From NCBI RefSeq assembly GCF_018130165.1, contig NZ_JAFCLZ010000007.1, positions 186,001 to 250,000 of the forward strand: 64,000 bases of DNA, in the 5' to 3' direction. Source of the DNA: Bradyrhizobium sp. JYMT SZCCT0180. GTDB lineage: Bacteria > Pseudomonadota > Alphaproteobacteria > Rhizobiales > Xanthobacteraceae. Position 1 is the first letter of the stretch. Each line of letters starts with the position of its first letter. Made by a program: the position numbers and the translations under genes. Shown in pieces: positions 16,788 to 32,123 of this stretch. Under the pieces are notes generated by a model that did no database searches, was not told the origin of the DNA, and worked only from the letters and a program-made list of their open reading frames with translations.

Positions 16788-17276
16788 CTCGCCCGGGCCG
16801 GCGCCGGCATCCGCGGGCTTTTGCGCCGGCGGCTCGACCAACATCACGATCACGGTGCCGAGCATCATCAACAGTTCGGCCGCATGCATCCGAAGGGCGG
16901 CGGTCTCACCGGCCTGCGACGCCATCAGCACGCCCGCAAAGCTGATGACGCTGCCGATCGCCAGCGCCATGCCGAGCGCCTCATTGCAGCCGCCACTCTT
17001 GCGGATCGCGGCGCGGGTCACGAACACCAGAAAGACCGCAAAGAACGCCACGACCGTCATCCTCCCGAGCGCCAATAGCCAGGCAAAACGGACCGTCGCC
17101 GCGCCCGCCAGATGCAGTTGATCGCTGACGAACAGCGCCATCGAAATGTTGGGCCGGTCGTAGAGGCCGTGGATCGGCGAAACCATGATCTTGAATGCGA
17201 TCAGGGTCCAGGCCGGAATGAAATACGCCGCCAGCAGCGCGCCGCTGAGTGAACTGATCCGCCAGTGTTTGGCCAT
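16767..17276 (-). CDS. Four-helix integral membrane protein of unknown function
   Basis: Protein of 169 residues with four predicted membrane helices: LSGALLAAYFIPAWTLIAFKI, VRFAWLLALGRMTVVAFFAVFLVFV, LGMALAIGSVISFAGVLMAS and AAELLMMLGTVIVMLV. The C-terminus is a short Pro/Ala/Gly tail. The family was not recognised. It is convergent with pcaC and the 3' ends overlap. Confidence 0.65.
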   Translation of the reverse strand: MAKHWRISSLSGALLAAYFIPAWTLIAFKIMVSPIHGLYDRPNISMALFVSDQLHLAGAATVRFAWLLALGRMTVVAFFAVFLVFVTRAAIRKSGGCNEALGMALAIGSVISFAGVLMASQAGETAALRMHAAELLMMLGTVIVMLVEPPAQKPADAGAGPGELSLQQT

Positions 17277-17405
17277 GTCGCTTCCCGTTCATCACGCGGC
17301 GCTTGGCGCCGTCGGTTTGGGCGCGACGTAACTCCCTTAAACGGCGAGCGGCAATTTAAACCCTTTGTTTACCTTAATCGGCCGGCGGCCGGACGGAACA
17401 CGCAT

Positions 17406-17517
17406 GTCATTGCCGGGCATAGCCGTCTGAAGGACGGCGTCGCTTCCGCTCGCCTGTGCCCCGGCAATCCATCGCTCTTGAAAAGATGGACCCCCGGGTC
17501 AAGCCCGGGGGCGACGA
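17406..17517. repeat. Composite palindromic element
   Basis: Left part TCATTGCCGGGCA pairs with TGCCCCGGCAATCCA further in; the right part is a perfect CCCCCGGG-tcaag-CCCGGGGG hairpin. The two halves belong to different repeat families found elsewhere in the window (GTCATTGC and CGTCCCGGGTCAAGCCCGGG), so this looks like a nested or fused copy. Confidence 0.65.
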
Positions 17518-17544
17518 GTAGAACAAGGCCTACCCGCCTAACAG

Positions 17545-17568
17545 AAAAGCCCCGCCTTTCGGCGGGGC
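17545..17568 (-). terminator. Rho-independent terminator for the 53-residue protein
   Basis: Stem GCCCCGCC / GGCGGGGC with a 4-base loop; read on the minus strand the stem is followed by TTTT. It lies 26 bases after the stop of the small gene. Confidence 0.75.
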
Positions 17569-17593
17569 CTCCTTATTCACGCTTACGTTCGAA

Positions 17594-17755
17594 CTAGCGA
17601 TCCTGATCGGGCATCTCGCCGGGTCGCTCGCCCTGACGGCGGCTCGGATCCTGCTGCTGCTGTCCGGGCTTTTGACCGCCGCCCTGCTGTTGCTGGCCGG
17701 GCTTCTGACCCGGATTCTGGTTCTGCTGGCCCGGCTTTTGGGTCGGCTTGCTCAT
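17594..17755 (-). CDS. Small Gln/Pro/Gly-rich protein
   Basis: Low-complexity protein of 53 residues: MSKPTQKPGQQNQNPGQKPG, then repeats of GQKPGQQQQ and an acidic end. The start at 17755 is chosen because AGGGAGA lies 8 bases upstream; the longer frame to 17902 has no ribosome site. It is hydrophilic and probably disordered. Short PGQ-repeat proteins of this type recur in Bradyrhizobium without assigned function. A terminator follows on the same strand. Confidence 0.72.
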   Translation of the reverse strand: MSKPTQKPGQQNQNPGQKPGQQQQGGGQKPGQQQQDPSRRQGERPGEMPDQDR

Positions 17756-18039
17756 TGGGGATCTCCCTTGTTGAACGGAGTCGGGGGCAACGGAAAGTCC
17801 GGGCTTTGGTTGCGAGGGAACACCGGTTCCGGCGCGATGATTGCGCGGCAGAGCCGTGTCGTCATTGTGGCCCAAGGAACTCCCTGGGAACCGGCAGCTC
17901 AAAACTAGCTCTGTACAAGCCCTTTAAGCCGCAGCCAGCGCTGTTGCCGCCCCCAGTTCCAAACTGTAAGAAAACGACACGACGCGTCGATCAAGGCTGC
18001 CGGGGGCCTCGGCGCGTTGACCTCTAGCTACGGCAGCGC

Positions 18040-18957
18040 ATGGATTATTTCGCCCAGCAACTGATCAACGGCCTCGTGCTCGGCTCGATCTACGGCCTGA
18101 TCGCCATCGGCTACACCATGGTCTATGGCATTGTCGGCATGATCAATTTCGCCCATGGCGATATTTTCATGATCGGTGGCTTCATTGCCCTGATCACGTT
18201 CCTGATCCTGGTTTCGTTCGGCCTGACCGCAATCCCCCTGATCCTGCTGGTCGTGCTCCTGGTATCGATGGCGATCACCGCGCTCTATGGCTGGACCGTG
18301 GAGCGCATCGCCTACCGGCCGCTGCGGCATTCGTTCCGCCTCGCTCCGATGCTGTCGGCCATCGGTATGTCATTCGTGCTGACCAATTATTCCCAGGTCG
18401 CCCAGGGCGCGCGCGTCAAGCCGGTGCCGCCGATCATCACCGGCGGCTACACGCTGCATGAGGGCGCCGGCGGCTTCGTGGTGCAATTGTCCAACATCCA
18501 GATCATCGTGGTAATCACGACCGTCGTGCTTCTCGCGCTGTTCACCTGGCTGGTATCGAGCACGCGGCTTGGCCGCGACATGCGCGCCTGCGAGCAGGAC
18601 CAGACCATGGCCTCGCTGCTCGGCGTTGACGTCGACCGCACCATCTCCATGACCTTCGTGATCGGCGCGGCGCTCGCCGCGGTCGCCGGCATGATGTACC
18701 TGCTCTATTACGGCCTGGTCGATTTCTTCATGGGCTTCGTCGCCGGCATCAAGGCGTTCACCGCCGCCGTGCTCGGCGGCATCGGCTCGCTGCCCGGCGC
18801 GATGCTGGGCGGACTTCTGATCGGGCTGATCGAGACGCTGTGGTCGGCCTACTTCTCGGTCGAGTACAAGGACGTCGCGGCGTTTTCGATCCTGATCGTG
18901 GTGCTGATCTTCCTTCCGACCGGCCTGCTCGGCCGGCCTGAAGTCGAAAAAGTCTGA
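18040..18957 (+). CDS. livH: Branched-chain amino-acid ABC transporter permease LivH
   Basis: Inner-membrane permease of 305 residues with the LivH pattern: LINGLVLGSIYGLIAIGYTMVYGIVGMINFAHGD at the N-terminus, RDMRACEQDQTMASLLGVDV as the cytoplasmic coupling loop, and GGIGSLPGAMLGGLLIGLIE near the end. It is the first gene of livH-livM-livG-livF, followed by the receptor gene. Family members import Leu/Ile/Val or related amino acids, and in rhizobia also other compounds. Confidence 0.95.
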   Translation: MDYFAQQLINGLVLGSIYGLIAIGYTMVYGIVGMINFAHGDIFMIGGFIALITFLILVSFGLTAIPLILLVVLLVSMAITALYGWTVERIAYRPLRHSFRLAPMLSAIGMSFVLTNYSQVAQGARVKPVPPIITGGYTLHEGAGGFVVQLSNIQIIVVITTVVLLALFTWLVSSTRLGRDMRACEQDQTMASLLGVDVDRTISMTFVIGAALAAVAGMMYLLYYGLVDFFMGFVAGIKAFTAAVLGGIGSLPGAMLGGLLIGLIETLWSAYFSVEYKDVAAFSILIVVLIFLPTGLLGRPEVEKV

Positions 18958-18965
18958 GCCGCAGC

Positions 18966-20354
18966 GTGAGCGCCAACCCCGCCGCCGCCATGCAAACCTC
19001 ACGCGCACCCGGCGTCGCCTTCATCCTCAAGAAAGCCCTGATCAGCGCGCTGGTCGCGTTGGTGTTGTTCTCGCTGATGATCGGCGTGCGCACCGAAGCA
19101 GGATCAGACGGACAGCTGACCTACTGGACCCGCTTCGGCGACCTTGCCATGATGGTCGCGACCGTGTTCGGCGGCAGCATCGTCGTCGAGTTGCTGCGGC
19201 AATGGTGGGGACCGGTCGGCACCGTGCGCATCGTGCCGCCACAGGTGACATCGGCGCTTTCGCTCGCGGGTCGCCTCGTCGCGCCCGTGCTGTTGATCTT
19301 CACCTTTCTGGTGCCGGTGATCTTCTACAACGAACGCTACATTCTCGACCTCGGCATCCTCGTGCTGACTTACGTCATGCTCGGATGGGGATTGAACGTG
19401 GTGGTCGGCCTCGCCGGCCTGCTCGACCTCGGCTATGTCGCGTTCTACGCGGTCGGCGCCTATTCCTACGCGCTGCTGGCGCAATCCGGGATTCCGTACC
19501 CGCACGTTAGTATGGTGCCGCCCTTTGTGCACGTCGACTTCTTGCAACTCGGTCCTTGGGCGTTCTGGGTGCTGTTGCCGGTTTCCGGCATCCTCGCCGC
19601 GTTCTGGGGCGTGCTGCTCGGTTTTCCCGTGCTGCGACTGCGCGGCGACTATCTCGCCATCGTCACCCTCGCCTTTGGCGAGATCATCCGCCTCGTCCTG
19701 CTCAACTGGCAAAGCGTGACTGGCGGTCCGAACGGCGTCAGCGGCATTCCCCGGCCGACCATGTTCGGCATTCCGCTGTCGCCGGGCGACGACGGGCTTG
19801 CGTTCAAACTCGGCATCGAATTCTCGCCGACCCACCGCATCGTCTTTCTGTTCTATTTGATCCTGGCGCTGGCGCTGCTCACCAACTGGGTCACGATCCG
19901 CCTGCGCCGCCTGCCGATCGGCCGCGCCTGGGAAGCCCTGCGCGAGGATGAGGTTGCCTGCCGCGCGCTAGGCATCAACACGACAACGACAAAACTGACG
20001 GCGTTTGCGACCGGTGCGATGTTCGGCGGTCTCGCCGGCGCGTTCTTTGCGACCAGACAAGGCTTCATCAGCCCGGAATCCTTCACCTTCCATGAATCGG
20101 CGCTGGTGCTGGCGATCGTGGTGCTGGGCGGCATGGGCTCGCAGCTGGGCGTGGCGCTGGCGGCGCTTGCCATGATCGGCGGCTTCGAGCTGTTCCGCGG
20201 GCTCGACCAGTATCGCATGCTGGTGTTCGGCATGGCGATGGTGCTGTTGATGATCTGGCGCCCGCGCGGGCTGATCGGTCACCGTGCGCCGACCGTGTTC
20301 CTGGAACGCAACCAGGCGATCTCGTCCGACCTCGTCAAGGAGGGGCACGGATGA
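18966..20354 (+). CDS. livM: Branched-chain amino-acid ABC transporter permease LivM
   Basis: Permease of 462 residues. A GTG at 18966 starts the reading frame 8 bases after livH. The extra N-terminal 100 residues carry two further membrane segments, as in long-form LivM. Core motifs: LTYVMLGWGLNVVVGLAGLLDLGYVAFYAVGAY, the coupling loop GRAWEALREDEVACRALGINTTTTKLTAFATGAMFGGLAGAFFA, and the end VLGGMGSQLGVALAALAM. It overlaps livG by 4 bases. Confidence 0.94.
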   Translation: MSANPAAAMQTSRAPGVAFILKKALISALVALVLFSLMIGVRTEAGSDGQLTYWTRFGDLAMMVATVFGGSIVVELLRQWWGPVGTVRIVPPQVTSALSLAGRLVAPVLLIFTFLVPVIFYNERYILDLGILVLTYVMLGWGLNVVVGLAGLLDLGYVAFYAVGAYSYALLAQSGIPYPHVSMVPPFVHVDFLQLGPWAFWVLLPVSGILAAFWGVLLGFPVLRLRGDYLAIVTLAFGEIIRLVLLNWQSVTGGPNGVSGIPRPTMFGIPLSPGDDGLAFKLGIEFSPTHRIVFLFYLILALALLTNWVTIRLRRLPIGRAWEALREDEVACRALGINTTTTKLTAFATGAMFGGLAGAFFATRQGFISPESFTFHESALVLAIVVLGGMGSQLGVALAALAMIGGFELFRGLDQYRMLVFGMAMVLLMIWRPRGLIGHRAPTVFLERNQAISSDLVKEGHG

Positions 20355-21180
20355 GCGCCGACCACATCCTTTCTGTAGACCATCTGTCGATGCGCTTCGG
20401 CGGCATCGTCGCCGTCAACGACCTCTCCTTCGGCGCCGAGCGGCACAAGATCACCGCGCTGATCGGACCGAACGGCGCCGGCAAGACCACCGTCTTCAAC
20501 TGCATCACCGGCTTCTACAAGCCGACCAGCGGCAGCATCCGGCTGACGCATGATGACGGCCACACCATCCAGCTCGAGCGGCTGAACGATTTCCGGATTT
20601 CCAAGCAGGCGAAAGTCGCGCGCACCTTCCAGAACATCCGGCTGTTCCCCGGCATGACGGCACTGGAGAATTTGATGGTGGCGCAGCACAATGCGCTGAT
20701 GCGCGCCTCCGGCCTTACCCTGCTCGGGCTGATCGGCGCGCCGTCCTGGCGCGTCGCGGAGAAAGCGGCGATCGATCTGGCGCGAACGTGGCTGGAGCGC
20801 ATTGGCCTCTTGGACCGCGCCGACGATGCCGCCGGCAACCTGCCCTATGGCGATCAGCGCCGCCTCGAAATCGCGCGCGCCATGTGCACTGAACCGGCGC
20901 TGCTCTGCCTCGACGAGCCGGCCGCCGGGCTCAACGCGCGGGAGAGCGCGGCCTTGAGCGAGCTGCTGCTCTCGATCCGGGCGAATCAGGGCACCTCGAT
21001 CCTCCTGATCGAACACGACATGTCGGTGGTGATGGAAATCTCCGACCACGTCGTCGTGATGGACTACGGCGTCAAGATCGCCGAGGGCACGCCGCAGCAT
21101 GTCCGCGACGACCCCAGGGTGATCGCCGCCTATCTCGGCGCCGACGAGGAGGAAGCCATCGCGGTGATGGAGAGCGGAAC

Positions 21181-21184
<4 letters not shown>
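20351..21184 (+). CDS. livG: Branched-chain amino-acid ABC transporter ATPase LivG
   Basis: Nucleotide-binding subunit of 277 residues. Walker A GPNGAGKTT, the LivG insertion containing ARTFQNIRLFPGMTALENLMVAQHN, a signature-like NLPYGDQRRLEIARAM and Walker B LLCLDEPAAGLN are present. The canonical LSGGQ is replaced by LPYGDQ, which is normal for LivG. The ATG overlaps the livM stop and the TGA overlaps the livF start. Confidence 0.95.
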
Positions 21185-21930
<746 letters not shown>

Positions 21931-22106
21931 CGTCGCCCAAGCCGGCGGCGAAAACCGCCCGCTGCGGCAAGATGCTGCGAACGGACCGTGGACTTGCCCG
22001 AAATTTGCCGATGACTTCGCGGTAAAATCAGCCGACAATGGCTGCGGTTTTCGCGCCCGGCCCGCCGGGTGCATCCCGAAAATCGAACAACCCGCGAGGA
22101 TACCTC

Positions 22107-23225
22107 ATGAAATCATTGAAACTCATCGGCCTGGCATTGGGCGCATCATTGGCGCTTTCGACCACCGCGCTGGCGCAGGACATCAATATCGCAGTGGCGG
22201 GCCCGATGACGGGCGGCGAATCCGCGTTCGGCCGGCAGATGAAGAACGGTGCCGAACAGGCGGTGGCCGACATCAACGCCGCCGGCGGTGTGCTCGGCAA
22301 GAAGCTGGCGCTGCAGGTCGGCGACGATGCCTGCGATCCCAAGCAGGCGCGCTCGGTGGCGGAAAAGTTCGCCAGCGCGAAGATCCCGTTCGTCGCCGGA
22401 CATTTCTGTTCGTCGTCCTCGATCCCGGCGTCGGAAGCCTATGCCGACGGCAACGTGCTGCAGATTACGCCGGCCTCGACCAACCCGCTGTTCACCGAGC
22501 GCAAGCTCTGGAACGTGGCGCGCGTCTGCGGCCGCGACGATCAGCAGGGCCTGGTCGCCGCCGATTACATCGTCAAGAACTACAAGGGCAAGAACGTCGC
22601 CATCCTCAACGACAAGACCACCTACGGCAAAGGCCTCGCCGACGAAACCAAGAAGGCGCTCAACAAGGCCGGCCTCACCGAGAAGATGTTCGAATCCTAC
22701 AACAAGGGCGACAAGGATTTTAACGCGATCGTGTCGCGGCTGAAGCGCGACAATATCGATCTGGTCTTTGTCGGCGGTTACCATCAGGAATCCGGCCTGA
22801 TCCTGCGCCAGATGCGCGACCAGGGCCTGAAGACGGTGTTGATGGCGGGCGACGCCTTGAACGACAAGGAGTTCGCCTCGATCGCAGGTCCCGCCGCTGA
22901 AGGCACGCTGTTCACCTTCGGCCCCGACCCGCGCAACAAGGCGACCGCCAAGGAGATCGTCGCCAAGTTCAAGGCCAAGAACATCGACCCCGAAGGCTAC
23001 ACCCTCTACACCTACGCCGCGATGCAGGTCTGGACGAAGGCAGTAGCGAAGGTCGGCTCGACCGATCCGAAGAAGGTGATGGAAGCCATCAAGGCCGGCG
23101 AGTGGGATACCGTGCTCGGCAAGATGGGCTTCGATGCCAAGGGCGACATCAAGGCGATCGACTACGTCGTCTACAAGTGGGACGCCAAGGGCAACTACAC
23201 CGAGATCAATCCGAAGGGTTCTTAA
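22107..23225 (+). CDS. Branched-chain amino-acid ABC transporter substrate-binding protein
   Basis: Periplasmic receptor of 372 residues. The start at 22107 gives a clean Sec signal MKSLKLIGLALGASLALSTTALAQ; the upstream 23 codons of the frame are discarded. The mature protein has the LivK pattern: INIAVAGPMTGGESAFGRQMKNGAEQAVADINAAGGV, then VAGHFCSSSSIPASEAYADG for ligand binding, and TTYGKGLADETKKAL. It follows livHMGF and ends in a strong terminator, so the five genes form one transport unit. Confidence 0.95.
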   Translation: MKSLKLIGLALGASLALSTTALAQDINIAVAGPMTGGESAFGRQMKNGAEQAVADINAAGGVLGKKLALQVGDDACDPKQARSVAEKFASAKIPFVAGHFCSSSSIPASEAYADGNVLQITPASTNPLFTERKLWNVARVCGRDDQQGLVAADYIVKNYKGKNVAILNDKTTYGKGLADETKKALNKAGLTEKMFESYNKGDKDFNAIVSRLKRDNIDLVFVGGYHQESGLILRQMRDQGLKTVLMAGDALNDKEFASIAGPAAEGTLFTFGPDPRNKATAKEIVAKFKAKNIDPEGYTLYTYAAMQVWTKAVAKVGSTDPKKVMEAIKAGEWDTVLGKMGFDAKGDIKAIDYVVYKWDAKGNYTEINPKGS

Positions 23226-23252
23226 GACGCCTCCCAAGCCTAGTTAGCAACG

Positions 23253-23284
23253 AACGCCCCGGCTTTGCCGGGGCGTTTTTTGTT
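23253..23284 (+). terminator. Rho-independent terminator of the liv cluster
   Basis: Perfect 10-base stem AACGCCCCGG / CCGGGGCGTT around a 5-base loop, followed by a run of T. It lies 28 bases after the receptor stop codon. Confidence 0.93.
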
Positions 23285-23535
23285 TGCGGCGCGTTCATCA
23301 AGAAAAGCCCGAAGCCCGCAAAGGTTAACGGCCTTTCACGATATGGAACTTTTTTCCCGGGGTGGCGGAACCAAAAGCATCCGAGCGGTTTTAAACAGTT
23401 CGGGCTGGGTTCCATGTCATTGATTTTGCTGCATCACCTGCTGTTCCACCTTGATCTCCGATCGGGCGGCACGTCTTATGGCGCAAATCGCATACCAGCG
23501 GCCAGATTCGCGCGACATCGCCTCGAGGAGACACC
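23285..23535. promoter_or_regulatory. Upstream region of the poly-HAMP kinase gene
   Basis: About 250 bases without a gene. Two GGAAC motifs occur (23346, 23369), the second as GGAACC followed about 14 bases later by CGGTTTT. This loosely resembles the alphaproteobacterial EcfG stress promoter (GGAAC, spacer 16-17, CGTT), but spacing and -10 match are imperfect, so this is only a candidate. GAGGAGACACC precedes the kinase ATG. Confidence 0.3.
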
Positions 23536-29823
<6,288 letters not shown>

Positions 29824-29834
29824 TCGACGCGCAG

Positions 29835-31340
29835 ATGATGGACCAAGAGAAAGTAAACATACTTCTGGTGGACGATCAGCCGGCAAAGCTGCTCGCCTAT
29901 GAGGTCATTCTGAAGGAGCTGGGAGAGAACCTGGTCTCGGCCGCCTCGGGGCGCGAGGCGCTCGAGTTCCTGCTGAAGAACGACGTCGCCATCATCCTGG
30001 TCGACGTTTGCATGCCGGAACTGGACGGTTTCGAGCTCGCCGCGATGATCCGCGAACACCCCCGTTTCCAGAAGACGGCGATGATCTTCATCTCGGCGAT
30101 CCAGGTCAGCGATCTGGACCGGCTGCGCGGCTACGAGATGGGCGCGGTCGACTACGTTCCGGTGCCGGTGGTGCCTGAAGTGTTGCGCGCCAAGATCAAG
30201 GTGTTCGCCGAACTCTATCGCAAGACCCGTCAGCTGGAGCGGCTCAATGTCGAGCTCGAGGACAGGGTTCGCGCCCGCACCGCCGAATTGGAAGAATCCC
30301 ATGCGCGGCTCTTGGAAAGCGAGCAGCGCCGGAGTCTGGCGATCGCCGCGGGAAAGATGGGGTCGTGGGACTGGGACTGGGTCAATGGCGACTGGATGTG
30401 GGACGAGGGCCAGTATCAAATTCTCGGCGTCGATCCCGGCAGCATTGAGCTGACGCCAGCCAATATTCAGGCCCTGATCCATCCCGACGACGTCCCGGAA
30501 CTGCACGATGCGTGGGCGAGCTTCGCCCGAGGCGAGAAATCATACGAAGCGGAATTTCGCATCATCCGCCCCGATGGCGAAGTGCGCTGGTGCGCGGGAA
30601 CGGCCGCGGCGAGCACCGACAGGGACGGCCGCGTCATCCGCGTCAGCGGCGTGACGGTCGACATCACCGAACGCAAACAGGCCGAAGAGCGCCAAAACCT
30701 GCTCGCCCGCGAAGTCGACCACCGCGCCAAGAACGCGCTGGCGCTGGCGCAGTCGATCGTTCGGCTGACGCGCGGCGAAAACGTCAAGAGCTACATCCGC
30801 TCGGTCGAAGGCCGCATCACCGCGCTCGCACGGGTGCACACCGTGCTTTCGCTGTCGAGCTGGCAGGGCGCTGAAATTGGCAAGCTGATCGACGAAGAGC
30901 TGGCGCCATATTCGATGGGCGATCAGATCGCATTGCGCGGCGCCGAGGTGCAGCTGCAACCGGCGACCGCGCAGACGGTGGCCTTGGCGCTGCACGAGCT
31001 CGTCACCAATTCGGCCAAGTATGGCGCCCTGTCGGCATTGACGGGACGGCTATCGGTGAAGTGGGAGCTCGAGTCGGGCCTTCTCGAACTCGTCTGGATG
31101 GAGACCGGCGGGCCTGTGGTCGAAAAGCCGGTATCAAGGGGATTTGGCACACGGAGCGTCATCGCCAGCATTGAGTCGCAACTCGGCGGAAAGGCCGAAT
31201 TCGATTGGCGCCCCGAAGGTCTCGTTTGCCGGCTCCTGGTCCCGCTGGTGCGCCAGACCGCGCCCGATCCGGTTCCGCCTCGGGAAACCGTGGCTGATAA
31301 AGCCGGCAGCCGGCGCGTTGGACAGTCGGCCCGGCCGTGA
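29835..31340 (+). CDS. Receiver-PAS-HWE histidine kinase
   Basis: Protein of 501 residues. A receiver domain (ILLVDDQPAKLLAYEVIL, phospho-Asp57 in ILVDVCMPELDGF) opens the protein, then a short coiled coil, a PAS_3-type domain (MGSWDWDWVNGDWMWDEGQYQILGVD ... FRIIRPDGEVRWCAG ... VDITERKQAEE), and a kinase core of the HWE family: EVDHRAKNALALAQSIV (His296), LHELVTNSAKYGAL and the LVWMETGGP motif. The ATG pair at 29835/29838 follows the giant kinase stop by 11 bases with no clear ribosome site; a TTG at 29820 overlapping that stop is an alternative start. It probably receives phosphate from the upstream kinase. Alternative reading: an HWE kinase regulated by its own receiver. Confidence 0.92.
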   Translation: MMDQEKVNILLVDDQPAKLLAYEVILKELGENLVSAASGREALEFLLKNDVAIILVDVCMPELDGFELAAMIREHPRFQKTAMIFISAIQVSDLDRLRGYEMGAVDYVPVPVVPEVLRAKIKVFAELYRKTRQLERLNVELEDRVRARTAELEESHARLLESEQRRSLAIAAGKMGSWDWDWVNGDWMWDEGQYQILGVDPGSIELTPANIQALIHPDDVPELHDAWASFARGEKSYEAEFRIIRPDGEVRWCAGTAAASTDRDGRVIRVSGVTVDITERKQAEERQNLLAREVDHRAKNALALAQSIVRLTRGENVKSYIRSVEGRITALARVHTVLSLSSWQGAEIGKLIDEELAPYSMGDQIALRGAEVQLQPATAQTVALALHELVTNSAKYGALSALTGRLSVKWELESGLLELVWMETGGPVVEKPVSRGFGTRSVIASIESQLGGKAEFDWRPEGLVCRLLVPLVRQTAPDPVPPRETVADKAGSRRVGQSARP

Positions 31341-31355
31341 CGGTTGGAAGGCGGA

Positions 31356-31757
31356 TTACCGCGCCGCCGCCCCGGCAACGGCGCCGGCCGATGGCCGCAT
31401 CGCTTCCCGGGCCGCGTCGATCGCGCGGATCAGGTCGGTCGGACGAAACGGCTTTTGCAGGCAGACCACGTCAGCCAGTTCAGGTGATTTGGACAGGAAG
31501 TCGAGCGCCGTCATGCCGGATATCGCGACAACAGGCAGGTCGGGCACCCGTTCGCGCATCGTCGCGATAACATCGGAGCCGTTCGATCCCTGCAGGAAGA
31601 TATCGACGATCGCGAGGTCGAAATCGGCAGCTTCGAATGCGGTCAATCCCGCTTCGGCGGTGGCGGCCTCGACGATTTCGAATTGGTTGATCCGCAGCAC
31701 GATCGAGATCATCGTGCGCACGTCGGACTGGTCGTCGATCACAAGGACACGCGGCAT
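31356..31757 (-). CDS. Single-domain response regulator
   Basis: CheY-like receiver of 133 residues with no output domain: VLVIDDQSDVRTMISIVL at the start, phospho-acceptor Asp52 in LAIVDIFLQGSNG, the conserved Thr/Ser position as VVAISGMTALD and Lys in CLQKPFRPTDL. A 15-residue Ala-rich tail follows. It is convergent with the HWE kinase gene (15 bases between stops) and divergent from the MASE4 kinase. It is likely a phosphate shuttle or sink within this signalling island. Confidence 0.93.
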   Translation of the reverse strand: MPRVLVIDDQSDVRTMISIVLRINQFEIVEAATAEAGLTAFEAADFDLAIVDIFLQGSNGSDVIATMRERVPDLPVVAISGMTALDFLSKSPELADVVCLQKPFRPTDLIRAIDAAREAMRPSAGAVAGAAAR

Positions 31758-32123
31758 GAAGAAAATTCCCGAACGGCCGTGCAGATAGCCTATGATAAAA
31801 GTACCCGACGCAGGCGCAATGCCACGTGGAATATTCAGCGTTTGGGTAAAGGGCCGGTTACCCGGGACCTGTCTTTCCGGCCATGAATTGAATGGCTAGT
31901 ATGTAACCTTGGGTTGATTCCATCCGGACCGACCTCATTGTAGACTTGACGTGCCCATTTCGGCCCATGAGCAGCTCCGCGTCTCCTGCCTGTTGCAGGT
32001 CTGTTAGTCCTCCCGATCGATATCCGCCTATCGGCTAGATACCCCCTTCGGTGGATAGGTTAATGTTCGCCCATTTGGTGCTGGCCCGGTGACGCGTTCG
32101 ATGCCAGTTTGCCAGGGACAACG
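31758..32123. promoter_or_regulatory. Divergent promoter region
   Basis: About 366 bases between the response-regulator and MASE4-kinase genes, without an ORF of note. An inverted pair CCTATC (32025-32030) / GATAGG (32053-32058) flanks TAGATACCCCCTTCGGTG upstream of the kinase, a possible regulator site or promoter; no clear sigma-70 boxes were found. Confidence 0.35.

Larger units (their letters stand above)
17277..17593. other. Intergenic region with composite palindromic element
   Basis: No gene. It holds a composite element (17406-17517) with GTCATTGCCGGG at one end and a CCCCCGGGTCAAGCCCGGGGG hairpin at the other, then the terminator at 17545-17568. Confidence 0.6.

Noticed and set aside
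17594-17902. Longer form of the PGQ-repeat protein.
   Set aside because: The extra N-terminal 49 residues have no ribosome site and the ATG at 17755 has a strong one.
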